From Gloeophyllum trabeum ATCC 11539 (taxonomy: Eukaryota; Basidiomycota; Agaricomycetes; Gloeophyllales; Gloeophyllaceae): a stretch of DNA of 64,000 nucleotides. How positions within the stretch are numbered: the first letter of the stretch is position 1; every line of letters starts with the position of its first letter. Positions 11,433-22,911 of the stretch are shown here, piece by piece. The translations under genes and the position numbers were made by a program. Under the pieces are notes generated by a model. It searched no databases. It was not told the DNA's origin and saw only the letters and a program-made list of their open reading frames with translations. The stretch lies in the NCBI RefSeq assembly GCF_000344685.1, contig NW_006920411.1, forward strand, positions 3,079,308 to 3,143,307, in the 5' to 3' direction.

Positions 11433-12160
11433 ATGCGGAAAAAATTATAGGATTCCGAAGAATCACTCGACATTGGTAGGCCCGCCGTGCGGCAATACCC
11501 TGTGCAGGGAGGTGAGTCCCGTCGCACTGGCTCTGACTGAGCATGGTGACCTGCCTGCACGACAAAGACGAGATCAAGACATAAGCAAGAGACGAACGAC
11601 TAAAACACACCAAGCGTGAACCGCGCGGGTGTAGCTATCAAGCTGGTGATGGTGACTGCACTGTAAAAGAAACGGCGGTCAGATAGAGGACAAAGAGGCT
11701 GAATCCTTGCCCGATTAATGACTAAGTTCGTTGAAGGACTTGATAACGTTGACGAGGGGTTTGATGATGGGCCGGTCACACACGGTCTTGATCCTTAAAC
11801 TCTTCGATTGCTTTGAAGTCCAGGACAAACACACAGAACACCCAGCAATAGCAACGCCAGAGATAATATTAAACGAAGCAGAGAGAGATATAACAGGGAA
11901 GCTAGAAGTACACGAGACTAGGAAGCTTGATGAGCCGTTGGAGACACTTGAACCAATGCTTGAAGAGTGTCTTGGGTAGTCTTGAAGGACGCCTGGTGGT
12001 CTTCAGGAGTCTTGAGGGACGGCCAAGGGGTCTTGAGGAGTCTTGAGGGTTCGCCTACGGTCTTGAAGAGTCTTGACACTCAACGATGTTGAGGAGAGTC
12101 CAACCGGTCTTGAATATCGACTTGAGCGAGCCCAGAGGAACAGACAGTCGCCAGAGAGAA

Positions 12161-12340
12161 GCCGTCGAAGAAACTTGATGAGGCGTTGAAGAGGCTTGAT
12201 GAGCCGTCGAAGAAACTTGAGGAGCCGTCGAGGAAACTTGAGGAGCCGTCGAAGAAACTTGATGAGCCGCCGTCGAAGAAAATTGATGAGCCGCCGTCGA
12301 AGAAACTTGATGAGCCGCCGCAGAAACTTGAAGAGACTTG
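12161..12340 (-). repeat. 21-24 bp minisatellite
   Basis: About eight imperfect units of the type GCCGTCGAAGAAACTTGATGA (plus-strand reading) follow one another, some lengthened by GCC. It lies in the TCAAGA-rich part of repeat copy B; the other copies have related but shorter and less regular runs. Confidence 0.75.
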
Positions 12341-12570
12341 ATGCGGCTTGAAGTGCTACCGAGCTTCCTGAGGAGTCTTGATGAGCGGCCGAGGGTGTTG
12401 AGGTGCGAATTTGAGGATCAGAGGGTCTAGAGCCTGAGGGAGTCGCTTGACGTCTGGCGAGGATCTTGAAGGGCGCCGGGTGGTTGGGACTTGATGTGGC
12501 TCGGCGATTGAGGTTCAAGTCGGTGGCACTTGACGCAAGATTGAGGCCGACTTTCAGAAGACTTGAACGG

Positions 12571-12672
12571 CTGTTGTATGGCAAGGTCAGTACTTAATAT
12601 TTTTGCGTATGCGCGATAGATTCAACTGCCTCGCCACACGAAAGGAAAAAATAAGATGTGGATGCCACTCAC
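12571..12672 (-). other. conserved intron in repeat copy B
   Basis: Counterpart of the intron at 1131-1234: donor GTGAGTGG, TACTGAC motif, acceptor ACAACAG before CCGTTCAAGTCTTC. Confidence 0.5.
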
Positions 12673-12842
12673 CTTGACGTGGCATAGACCCTTCCTATGG
12701 TCGACGAGATGAGGTCAGGTTGCAAAGCAGAGGTCAGCAAAGGAGAAGCAGGGCAAGTCCGACGAGGTCGCCTGAGGGGATTGAGAACGGATGGGGGGAG
12801 GGGACGAGAGGCCCTAGTCGAACGATGGCACATCAGCCGCCC

Positions 12843-12849
12843 TCTTTAT
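12843..12849 (-). promoter_or_regulatory. TATA-like box of repeat copy B
   Basis: Minus-strand TATAAAG is replaced around by the same GGGCCCGGGCGAAA context as at 953-959 on plus. Confidence 0.5.
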
Positions 12850-13035
12850 ACATTTCGCCCGGGCCCCCAGAAGTCAGGGAACAATCGCGTGACATTTCAC
12901 AGCATCGATTATCGTCCAAATCACCGACCTATCGCGGGACGAAGTGCCTTTGTCCCTTGTACTGCGCTGCGCTTTGACCTTCCAAGGCCAAAAGAGAAGC
13001 TAAATTTAGGGTTACATGTGGACCCACAAAGATCT

Positions 13036-13519
13036 CGTAACTGGATCGAAGTCCAAATGAGGAAGGAGCTCACGCGCGCTTTTGTGCGAAGTTTGATGCA
13101 CGAGGCTTGTGTATCCCCGGATGGGCGCCTGAGGTCAAGTGGCTCGAATTCGAAGCTCGTTCGAGGGCTAAGCGCTGTCTGGCTGAATCAGCGTGAGGAA
13201 CCAGACCCTTTACCCTGCATTTTGATGTACATGATTGGACGATAGCCTGGGAGAAGCGCGGAACCATTACCCGGTGTGGCGTGGTTTGGTTCGCGTCGCT
13301 GGCGACCGACCTCCTCGGAGTCCGAGCACGTCGGAACAGCACATGTACATCCGACGTCCTTAGATCGCACTTCAAATAAAAGATACGCAGAACGACTAGT
13401 ACTGAGATAATACTACGGACGTCTGAATATATGCCTGATGGAGACGGAACAAGGCGAGGTACAAAGGATAATACAAAGCAATATAAGTCTGAAAGCAATC
13501 CAACAACTCCAATAACCAG
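13036..13519. other. intergenic
   Basis: No coding or structural signal found between the end of the repeat array and the stop codon of the next minus-strand gene. Confidence 0.4.
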
Positions 13520-14543
13520 TTACACCCCACCGGCCCCCGCCTCACCCCTCGCCGCCGCCAGCCTAACCAGTCCCTCCTGCCGCCGTGCCTCATACTTCCG
13601 GAGGACCTCGTCGATGTGTGCTTGAGCGACGTCGTATGCGTCGAGCGTCGCGGACAGGATCGTATCGATCCTTGACTGCGCGAGGGACTGCTGCGCCTTG
13701 AGGGAAAGCGGGCGTGAGGGCGAGGGCGCGAGCGTCGCGGGGAGGGGCTTCGGCTTAGGCGGTGCAGGAGGGTTTGTTTTGAGATTGGGGTTGACGACGG
13801 GTGTGGCAGAGGGCATTGGGGATTTGGAGGAGTGAAGCGGGATGGAACTGCCGGGCGTGGCGACGTGCAGCACATGAGGCCCCGGCGGGTTGGGGTCCAT
13901 CGGCGTAACGGGTCCCGATGATGTTATTGACGCCGTACCCGAAGAGGACGTCCGCGATAACGACAGTGGCGGAGGGCGGTCTGCCATGCGCCACATCGAT
14001 GGTGTGGCGACGGGACGGGTGGGGGTCGGAGCCGCCACGACTGCTGAAGTCGGTGGAACGGGCAGGGGTTCTGGTTCAGGAACCTTGTCCTCGGATAATG
14101 AGGCAGATAGGATGCACAGTAGCGGGAAGGAGTCCCGCGCATCCAGTTCCGCGATGGTGGGCGACGACGGGACGTTCACGTTCGGGTGCGCATCCCAGTG
14201 AGAATGAGTGGGTGCGTTAAGGCAGCGCTCAATTCTAGTAGGTATCATCTACGTATCGTTCAGCCTGTCGTTTATACCATACTCAGGTGAAGACGTCACA
14301 TACCTCGCGGCCGATCCCCGTCATTGACATGCTCCCGGAAGCTGCCTTGACCTTCTCGAGGATCGCGGCGTCCAAGGACGTGGGGGTCTTATGGACTGTT
14401 GCTGCTTCAAGTTGCCCTTGTTCCCGTCTCAAGCCCGAGGTGGCGTAGATACAGCCGACCTCCCCGTCACACGATGTTCCAGGTGTGCTTGTCGGCAACT
14501 CGATGGAAGCGTGGCTGCCTATGTTCCTAAGCACGAGTACCAT
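13520..14543 (-). CDS. proline-rich protein of unknown function
   Basis: Two exons, 14543-14304 and 14248-13520, joined in phase 0 across a 55-nt intron (GTATGT...ACGTAG), give about 322 residues. Residues 1-80 are of mixed composition; the middle (about 110-250) is a low-complexity run rich in Pro, Ser and Thr with several PxxP stretches, probably disordered; the last 60 residues (from SLKAQQSLAQSRIDTILSAT) look like a long amphipathic helix rich in Ala, Arg and Glu and may be a short coiled coil. No catalytic motif and no signal peptide are visible. ATG at 14543 is the first Met after a region with in-frame stops. I do not recognise the family. It is divergent to the 5-phosphatase gene with about 630 bp between the starts. 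Confidence 0.6.
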
Positions 14544-15172
14544 GTTGTCAGCGTCTGCGTTGGCGCTCGGTTCCGCGAGGATAGATGTCAGTGGGTGTCA
14601 ATCGGCGGGGACGGAGGCTGCGCTGTCAGACAAAGAGCGTATTTATTTACCTCTTCAATTCCGAACTGCTGCTCAGGCTGACCAGATCAAGATCCCGGAT
14701 GGCTGGCGCGGTCCAAGTCAGCCATCTGGGACTCTCGAGGTGGGCTCCCGGCGTGTCAGTATCAGTCGGGATTGGAATACCTCCTCATTATTGTTGTCCA
14801 ATTCCAATATCAAATAAAAGGAGTACTACTCCTGGCATTCAATAAGAAAGTGAAGAAGTATAGACTACGGACTGGATAAGTATGGAAGCGGTGGTGCCCG
14901 ACGTGCCTCCATTCCTCTGCAGTGACGGACAAGTGGCGGAGCACCCAAGGAGCGAAGACTCAAAGTCAAACAAAGCGGCTCGCAGGTCGTGGGAGTCGCT
15001 CGCGTGGGCCGCAGGTGGCGCAATTGTAACTGAGAATCCTAAGTCCAGTTCTCACCACTTTCAACGCTGCCTTCCATTCCGCTCGTCGTGCCCGCCGTTC
15101 CCGACAATTCATGTGCAGAACATACACAAATAACTCGATTATCAGGTTCTGTTAACGTCTTCGGCGACGACG
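14544..15172. promoter_or_regulatory. divergent promoter region
   Basis: About 630 bp between two diverging starts (14543 minus, 15173 plus). No reading frame of note; no clear TATA box or operator was recognised. Confidence 0.35.
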
Positions 15173-18100
15173 ATGTCGGACTCGGAAGACACGGCTGTCG
15201 AGTCCGCGCCGCCGCCTCGCGTCTCGTCGCTACGCTCCCGTTTCGAGAAGCTTTCGACTGAGCAAGAATCACTCTCGCCGCCGTCCAGGCCAGCGAGCAC
15301 ATATTTGGACCCCTCATGCGTGCCGGGGCGGCCAAGGGCTTTATCGAACTTGCACCAGCAGCACGCAGCATCGGACAACAAACACCTTCGGACGAGCTCT
15401 TCGTCCTCGGACCTTCGGGCGCACTCGCATTCGCCGTCGGGATCCGTTTCGTCCATTACTTCTGCCTCGGGATTGCTGGGCAAGCCACCTCCGCCGCCCC
15501 CACCGGTGAACCGACGCACCCCCTCGCCATCGCCGTCCATCTCGCCGTTACTCCGCCCTGTACCAAACCCGGTATCTATTCCTAGCATCTCGGAACCAGC
15601 ACCTCAGCCTGCGACGACGACGAAGAGCGCGCTACTGAGTCGTAAGCCGCCCCCACCCCCGCCGCACGCGCATGGACACGCTAAGGCGGCTAGCGAGAAC
15701 GGGAGTGTTAGTGCGGGGTCGGATGGGGAGGGGATCGCGAGGCCGGGCAGTGTTGCTAGTTTAATCAATCAGTTTGGGTAAGTCACTATCCTCCTCAATT
15801 ATTTGTTGGATTTTCTTTGGCGGCGGTGTGCGCGAGTGTTGAACAGGAAAGGTCGGTAAAGTTATCAGCGCGGGCGAACTGGGGTTAGGGTTTGGTCTAG
15901 TCCGGTTGCACAAGCTTGCTCGACTGTGCCGCGCCGCCTGTTGTTCGTTTATTGATCCTTCTCTGCGTTTACAGCTCCAATCCCCCCTCGCACCTTCCGT
16001 CTCCCGCATCGTCGGATCATGGTCACGGACTCCCCATCCCACCGTCGCCCAAACCGCCTCCTCACCCTCCACCTCGGCCGTCTCTTAGTACTTCTCCTGA
16101 TGCCTATGCAAACATACCTGGTCCCGCAGGGTGAGTCTGGGTAACGACTTCTGCACACGGGGAAGATGCTCACTGTTAGTCTGGACAGTCCTCCTTCACC
16201 TCAACTGCGTCCCCGTCCGCCTCCCCGACCGTCGCTCACTCCCTCGGATAATCTCTTGCCTCATTCACAAGCGTAAGGCTTGATATTGTCTTTTGAATTC
16301 TAGCAGATTCATCATTCTCGGTGTTATGAACAGGCCACCATCACCTAGATTACACGCCCGGCCAGCCCCGCCCCCTCCGAGACCGTCGGTCACTACATCC
16401 GATCTTAAAGGCGCGGCCCAGTAAGCGCAATTCTTCTGCGTATTAGTGCGCATTGAACTCACGTACTGTCCCGCCAGCTCGCCCTCTCCCCGACCGTCGT
16501 CCCATCCGCCACCGCCACCCCGGCATTCAGCTCATTCTGTTGATGTTGTAAGAAGTAATGGGTGAGTGCTTTGCCCGAATTCGAATGGCAGTCTGCGGGG
16601 GGATGTAGTAGGTGGCGGACTGAGCGGAGGAGCCTGCTCTATTCCTGGCTCGGCCCATATTAGAGGCACCTCGAAGCTTTGAGTCATCGCAGGCATCAAC
16701 GAATGATAACGTTGGGTTAAGCCCGAACTCGAATGTGCTTCTGCCGCAGACGTCACTGTTGTGGATCGGGGTTCTTGCTGTCACAACCATGATTGTTCTG
16801 CATCTACGATTTCTGACCATGTCGCATCGCAGAGTCTCGTCACCAAGTCCTGCCTCTCGACCTGTTCCACCTCCTCGCCCCATCGCCACCCCTCCCGATG
16901 TTCAAGTCGAAAGCCCGTTCTCCGACTCGTCTTCGTCAGAGTCCTCGGAAACCGGAACCAGCCCCGAGCGTCTCTCCGAGTCGACATCTCCCCCGCAGCT
17001 TCCGCCACGCCATAATACGCACCCACCGCCCCTTCCCCGCCGGCGTGAGACCAACAACAATAACCCCCATGCCGAGCGCCTCCCGCCGCCGCCGACGCGC
17101 ACAATTGCGCTGGGGGATAAGCTGCCCCCGCCGCGGCGCCCGCCGACCCCGTCCTCGTCCGAGAGCGAGGAGGAGGAGAAGGTCGACCCCGCGGGGATGC
17201 CCGATACGAGCCGCGCGTCGCGCCGCCCGCCCAGTGTCGGCCTCGAGAACCGCGTGCATGTGCCGAGCCATTCGGAGGTCGCGGCGTGCGGGCGCACCGT
17301 CGTCGTCGCGCACTCGCACCGCGTACGCGTGTGGGAGGTGGGCGGCGGGGCTGATGCGGTTCCCGTGTGGGACCTTGACTTGAAGGACGCGCTACGCGAG
17401 TGGAAGGTCAAGGAGAAGGAGGTGAAGGTGTGTAGCGTGGAGTTTCTCGCGGGGCGCGGGGAGGAGGTTGGGTGTTTTGTATGGATGGGCACGAAGGAGG
17501 GGCACTTGATCGAGTTCGACGTGGGCGCGGGCGCGGTGACGGGCGTGAAGCTCTCCGCGCATTCGCACGCCGTCACACACATCTTCCGCATCGGCCGCGC
17601 GATGGTGAGCATGGACGAGAGCGGGAAGGTGCTCGTGTTCGAGGGCCAGGAGGGCGCGGCGCTCATGCTGAACAGCGTGCAGCCGCGCGTGGTGCGCATC
17701 GCGGACAAGCAGGAGTTTGCACATGTAATTGGTGGAAAGCTGTGGACGAGCGCACGGATGGACCCTGGCGGCGGCGCAGGCGCGAACGGGACGAGCTCGC
17801 GCGGGCCGATCGTGAGGGTGTACGATATCCTGACGCCTGGCTCGTCGGGTCGCTCGCTGCTGCCCACCGAACACGTCGGGAACGTCACCTGCGGGACAGT
17901 GCTACCCTCACAACCAGGGTCTGCGTACCTCGGGCACGAGGGCGGGTTCATCAGTATCTGGTGTTTGCACGATGAGGAGGGCGAGGGCGTGCCTGTGTGC
18001 CTGGAGGTGATGAAGATCAGCACGTCGGACGTCCTGTGTCTCGAAGGCGTGAATGATAAGCTGTGGGCTGGAGGCCGCAAGGGTATGGTCGCGGCGTACG

Positions 18101-19632
18101 ATGTGAGTGCGAAGCCGTGGGTGATGACGAATAATTGGGACGCGCATGGTGGGGTGCCCGTGACGAGGCTCGCGGTGGATCCATGGAGTATCGAGAAGTT
18201 GGGTCGGCTTTGTGTGGTTAGTGTCGGCAGGGACGAGCGGATCAAGTTCTGGGATGGCTTGCTTGCTGAGAATTGGATCGGTGGGTCTCGCGTTTTCCGG
18301 TGAACAGTGGCATTGACTGATCTTGTCACTTCCAGATGAAGAGCTTCTCAAACGGGAAGAAGAGTTCAGCAAGTTCCGAGATCTCAGCCTCTTGATCGTC
18401 TCATGGAACGTGGATGCCGCCAAGCCGGACGCACTCAGCGGGAGCCCGGAGAACATTAACTTCCTCGATACCGTACTGCACACCGTCGACTCGCCCGACA
18501 TCATCGCCTTCGGCTTCCAGGAGCTCATCGACCTTGAGAGTCGCAAGATGGCGGCAAAATCGGTGCTGCTTGGCGGAAAGAAGAAGACCGCAGATGGCAC
18601 CATCTCGGAGAAAGTCTCTTCGGCGTACAAGAAGTGGTATGATAAGCTTGTGCTGGCTGTGAGGCTCGCGATGCCGCCCGAGACGCCGTATACGGTCATA
18701 CATACGGAGAATTTGGTCGGGTTGTTCAGCTGCATATTTGTTAAGAATACGGAGAAATTCTCGCTGAAGGATGTGGCAATTACGACCATCAAGCGGGGTA
18801 TGGGTGGCAGGTATGGAAACAAGGTAAGGTCTGCGTTGGAAGCTCGAGTACAGTTTACTGATCAGCTTCAAGGGTGGGATCGTCGCCCGTTTTATCATTG
18901 ACGATACCTCAGTGTGTTTCATCAACTGCCATCTGGCTGCTGGACAGCACCATGTGCGCCAGCGGAACGCTGACGTTGCGGCTATGGTGGAAGAGAAAGC
19001 AGTCTTCCCAGCTACGGACACTTGGCAGGATCCAGTAGCGTATGTCGGCGGTGGGGATGGGTCCATGGTTCTCGACCACGAAATCGTCTTCGTATGTTCT
19101 GTCCCAAAGTTATTTTGTTCTGAAGGGAACTCACATTGCCTCGCAGTTCAACGGTGACATGAACTACCGTATCGAGCAGCGCCGCGATGCTGTAATTGCA
19201 GCCGTCCGCGCAGGGGACTACGACTTCCTCATCGCGCACGATCAGTTAGTGATGCAAATGAAGAATAACCGCGCCTTCCGCCTCCGCTCCTTCCGTGAAG
19301 GGCCCCTTACATTCCCGCCCACGTACAAGTACGATCGGCGTTCGGACGAATATGACACCTCAGAAAAGCGACGCGTGCCTGCGTGGTGCGATCGTGTTCT
19401 CTGGCGGTCACGCCACCCGGACCGAGTGGAGCAGCTGCATTATCAGCGGTATGAAGCGAACGTCTCTGACCACCGGCCGATTTCCGCTGCCTTTAAGATG
19501 ACGGTCAAGTCTGTTAACCGCGACAAGAGAGCGAGGGTGAAGCGGGAGGTGCAGGAGATGTGGGACGTCAGAGAGCAGAATCTGCTCATCGCCGCACGGG
19601 AATTCTACGCCAGTCAGGCTATTATCTTATAG
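15173..19632 (+). CDS. inositol polyphosphate 5-phosphatase with beta-propeller domain
   Basis: Nine exons: 15173-15777, 15975-16130, 16189-16272, 16334-16420, 16478-16561, 16833-18280, 18336-18823, 18873-19091, 19147-19632; about 1218 residues. Residues 1-390 are proline/serine-rich with repeated PPPRPS-type SH3-ligand-like motifs; a WD40-like propeller follows (about 400-820, e.g. VRVWEV, GHEGGFISIW, RIKFWDG). The C-terminal phosphatase carries all family signatures: SWNVDAAKP, FGFQELIDL, GMGGRYGNKGG, INCHLAAGQ, FNGDMNYRI, RVPAWCDRVLW and SDHRPISAAF, hence predicted to remove the 5-phosphate of phosphoinositides or soluble inositol phosphates. The propeller-phosphatase layout is known from fungal and plant 5-phosphatases. 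No transmembrane segment or CAAX end. The 271-nt intron before exon 6 is long and its borders are the least certain. Confidence 0.9.
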
Positions 19633-20126
19633 GCGTCACTACGCGAATACTGAGAGGCAGAAGTAAAAGCATAGAATATTCGGACTCGACCTCGGACACT
19701 CGTAATACCGACTGTACCCTTGCATTGTACTGTAGTATTTAGATAAGCCCATGTTATTTTCCTCACCAAATGGCAGCCTTGACAATCCAAGCGGTGTAGG
19801 GTCGCCATTCATTCGGCGAAAGATCTAAGAAGTCTAGCGGACGAAGTACCATTTCCGCCACGTCAAAACCAACATTGACGGCTGCGCAAGCGAGGCGCTA
19901 GAGACTGTAATGTGGCTAAGAGATCACTCTATTGTGGCTTGGTCGGATCTTCGGAGGTCTGCAACAGGGCAAAGAACGCAGTCCCGCATACTATTACCCC
20001 AATGCAGGGGTACCAAGACAATGGATAGGCTAAAGGTCATGAAGCCACATGGTTACAAGAGCACTATGTGAGCATGACGAAGTCCATGCCCCCTTTCCCA
20101 GTGGCTACTTGATTCCTCCGTGAGCA
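19633..20126. other. convergent 3' intergenic region
   Basis: Tail-to-tail spacer between the 5-phosphatase and carboxypeptidase genes; nothing else seen. Confidence 0.4.
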
Positions 20127-22580
20127 TCATACCGACGGACTATCCCTGAAGCCCATGAGGTACTCCATGATCTGGAAGGCGGCCTAGAAGGTACTGGTGA
20201 ACGCACATCCTTTGCCGCCATAGCAGTGAGACTTACCACAGGGGAAAATTGGGGGACCCTTTGAAATGGCAGAATTGCATCAGTAATCGACGGCATTAGG
20301 AGACAAAGCGGACTCACATGTGGCCGCTGAGGTCAACTTCGACATAGGTCAGGCCGCGCTCAAAATGCGCGTTGCCGAGCGCGCCCATTCCCTCGACGAC
20401 GAGACTTTCGTTGGCGATGGGTGCCTGGAAGCCCTGGGCACCGTTCCCTACGACGCAGGACGACTTCTTAAGCCTCATGGAAGACCGATACTAGTAGTAC
20501 TACTCACAAGTCATGCTGACGGACGGAGGGCGACACATCACAGCAATTAGGGACACATTCCGCAAGTGCACAAACTAGCTCACTTTTGTATCGCGATGCG
20601 CGTTCTTCAAGCAAGTGATCAGCCGGCACGTAGAGTTATCCAAGCTGAAGTGCACTTACCCCTCCGCAATCAAGATGAAGTCTGCGAGACCGTGAACAAT
20701 GACAGTCCGCTCGCTCTTCTCAATCACGTTTGGCAGCACGGACAGAGCGGACGGCGGGCTGTTATCGCCATTGGGGAAGACGCTGATGTTCGAGCATTCC
20801 GACCAGGTCGTGTTGAGCGGCGCGTGGATCACAGCCTTGACGTCTTGCCTGTCGAAGTAGATGGGCGACTGGACGTTGGGGAATGACCCGCTACGGCGGG
20901 GGTTATTCAGATGGCCACGAATGTGGAAGAAGCGACGTACGGGAAACCGAGGACATCCCATAGGATGGGGTACTATGATCCGAACTCATTAGTACTGCAT
21001 CAACTTCTCGTACAGAAACAGACTTGCCGTGTCAAATATGCGATATATGTCGAAAGCAGGGTTCACCAGCAAGGCAGCCGAAAAGATGGCATCCCAGACG
21101 TCACACTCATCGGAGATGTCGGGAGTGCCTCCAGGCATAGGCAAGGGCCCCTTGGGCGGGAACGTCACATACTTTTGGTAGTAGCCTGTGTAACCGCACT
21201 TCTCTGCGGTCTTGTCGAGGTATTCCATGAACGTTTGGCTGATCCGATGATCAGTGGGGTATTTTCGATATGTGAACAAGGCCATACTTCAGCGAGAACA
21301 CGCTTTCATACTTGTGCACGAAGTCCACTGCAGGAATCTCTTCTTGCACGACATCGTACGACAGGGATGCTGCATTACATTTGGATCAATTGGACGTCAA
21401 TACCCAGAAGGTGTGCTGGAAATTACGATCGGAGATCCAAATCCCTTTCAGAGACAGGTCCAAGTCGCCAGGGTGGCTGTATATGTAGTTGGCAATATCT
21501 GCACGATGCTGTTGAGAGTCGATGCGAACGAACTACGGTTCTCGAACTTACAAGGCACGTAGTATCCTGCATACTGTACTGAAGTTTAAGCAGACTGCAT
21601 GGACAGAGGCTTTTGACTTACACTTTCGCCTGACAGATAGAAGTTCTTGCCCTTCAGTTCTGAAAAAACCTCGAGGAACTGCTGCATAAACCCGACCACT
21701 TGAGCGGCCAAATCGTCTTCGTTCTTTTCAAAAGTGTCGTTGAAGCTATGTGTCACCAACTCATACTACTGCAAGCCACGTACCGTAATATTTGGTGTGC
21801 CCTGAGAGTAGCCCGTGCCGACTGGCTGCTCGACCCAGAGGACGCTCGACAGGTTGGTCCAGCTGTACTCATTTACGGTGGGTCCAGCTTGACCCCAGGA
21901 CCATGTAATCGGCTGGTCACTCTGTTTCAATACATGCTAGACAAGGTCACTGGAGGTTGATCTCACGCCGTTCTCCTGCAGGAAGCCCTCTAGGGACGAG
22001 CAACCAGGTCCGCCGTTCGTCCTGCATGGATGTCAGCTCGCGCATGCGGCTTCACAGTTGCGTCAGGGAAATGGCAGGCGTGTTTATGGGTTCGCTGACT
22101 AGACGTATTCCTCACCCGGAAATCCGCGTGCCTTCTTCCTGACGCATCGAGCACTCACCAGAAAAGCAGGTCATCCAGACTCCCTTGAGGTCCCGGGGGG
22201 AAGAACCAGAAGTAAGGCTAACAGATTATTTTATTTATACCCGCGCCGTGTCTTACCAACTTGAAAGCTGGAAAACCAACCTGCCGAGTCTCGTTAGGGT
22301 CACTGCTGATGGGCAACAGCCCAGCCCAGCTCGGACCCACATCCCAGTTCACGTCGGGTAGGGTCGTCCCGTCCACGTAGAATTCAGAGGCGCGAGGGTT
22401 GGAGAAAGTAATATTCTTGATTCCTCCACCTGTCGCGCGCTTCGCACGCGAGTCCATCGACCACCGTTTCGCGGCCTCATGCTGTCGTGCACGAACGTCC
22501 TTTTTCGTAAGCTGTCGTCCGAACGCCGAGTCCACTGCAGAGAGCGCCGCAAGGGCCACCACGGCCAGTCGGGAGAGCAT
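20127..22580 (-). CDS. secreted/vacuolar S10 serine carboxypeptidase
   Basis: Many-exon gene. ATG at 22580 opens a signal peptide (MLSRLAVVALAALSAVDSA), followed by a propeptide-like stretch. Family motifs are present in order: TNGGPGCSSLEG (substrate binding, about 22015), SWTNLSSVLWVEQPVGTGYS, the nucleophile motif GESYAGYY split by an intron exactly after the Ser codon (about 21627), VIHAPLNTTW, HGLADF with the catalytic Asp, and SGHMVPQFSP with the catalytic His near 20317. The protein ends YLMGFRDSPSV at 20127. The full triad is intact, so an active acid carboxypeptidase removing C-terminal residues is expected. No HDEL or GPI signal is visible. Exon borders in the middle were followed by motif continuity only. 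Confidence 0.88.
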
Positions 22581-22911
22581 GGTTCGTACGCTCGAGAACA
22601 ACGGGGCTCACCGGCCTCGGTTATATATGCAGCCATCACTGCTATTTACGAATACGCAGGGGCACAATGACCATGCGAAATCGAAGTTCGTGTGTCATTT
22701 TGGTGATGGTTGTATGGAAGGGATTACGACCTTATCCTCCTTCCGGCAGTGCAGCCGACGGTGCAGCACGTGCAGATATATGGGCGCTTAGCTTCCCACC
22801 GCCACAGTAAGTTTGTCTGGCAACGCATGCACAATAAAGATAACCAAAAATACAGTCTATATACTACACCGATGGTCTATCTATACGGCCTGAACAAAAG
22901 GGCTCGGGCAG
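22581..22911. other. intergenic between two minus-strand genes
   Basis: Contains the 5' region of the carboxypeptidase gene and the 3' end of the PdxT gene; no further signal recognised. Confidence 0.35.

Larger units (their letters stand above)
11282..13035 (-). repeat. repeat-family copy B, minus orientation, with promoter
   Basis: Mirror image of the start of the plus copy: CTTTGTGGGTCCACATGTA at 13035, the TATA-like box at 12849-12843, 5' exon, intron 12672-12571, TCAAGA-rich exon to about 11980, then the UUCG hairpin (11432-11413) and second hairpin (11298-11282). The plus copy has an ATG just before the donor (ATGTCAAG) while here the bases are ACGTCAAG, and the frame after splicing stops at once, so a conserved protein start is absent. 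It ends where copy A begins. Confidence 0.55.

Noticed and set aside
16902..18329. 475-codon minus-strand frame opposite the 5-phosphatase
   Set aside because: Antisense shadow of a GC-rich coding exon; no domain and no splice-consistent neighbours.
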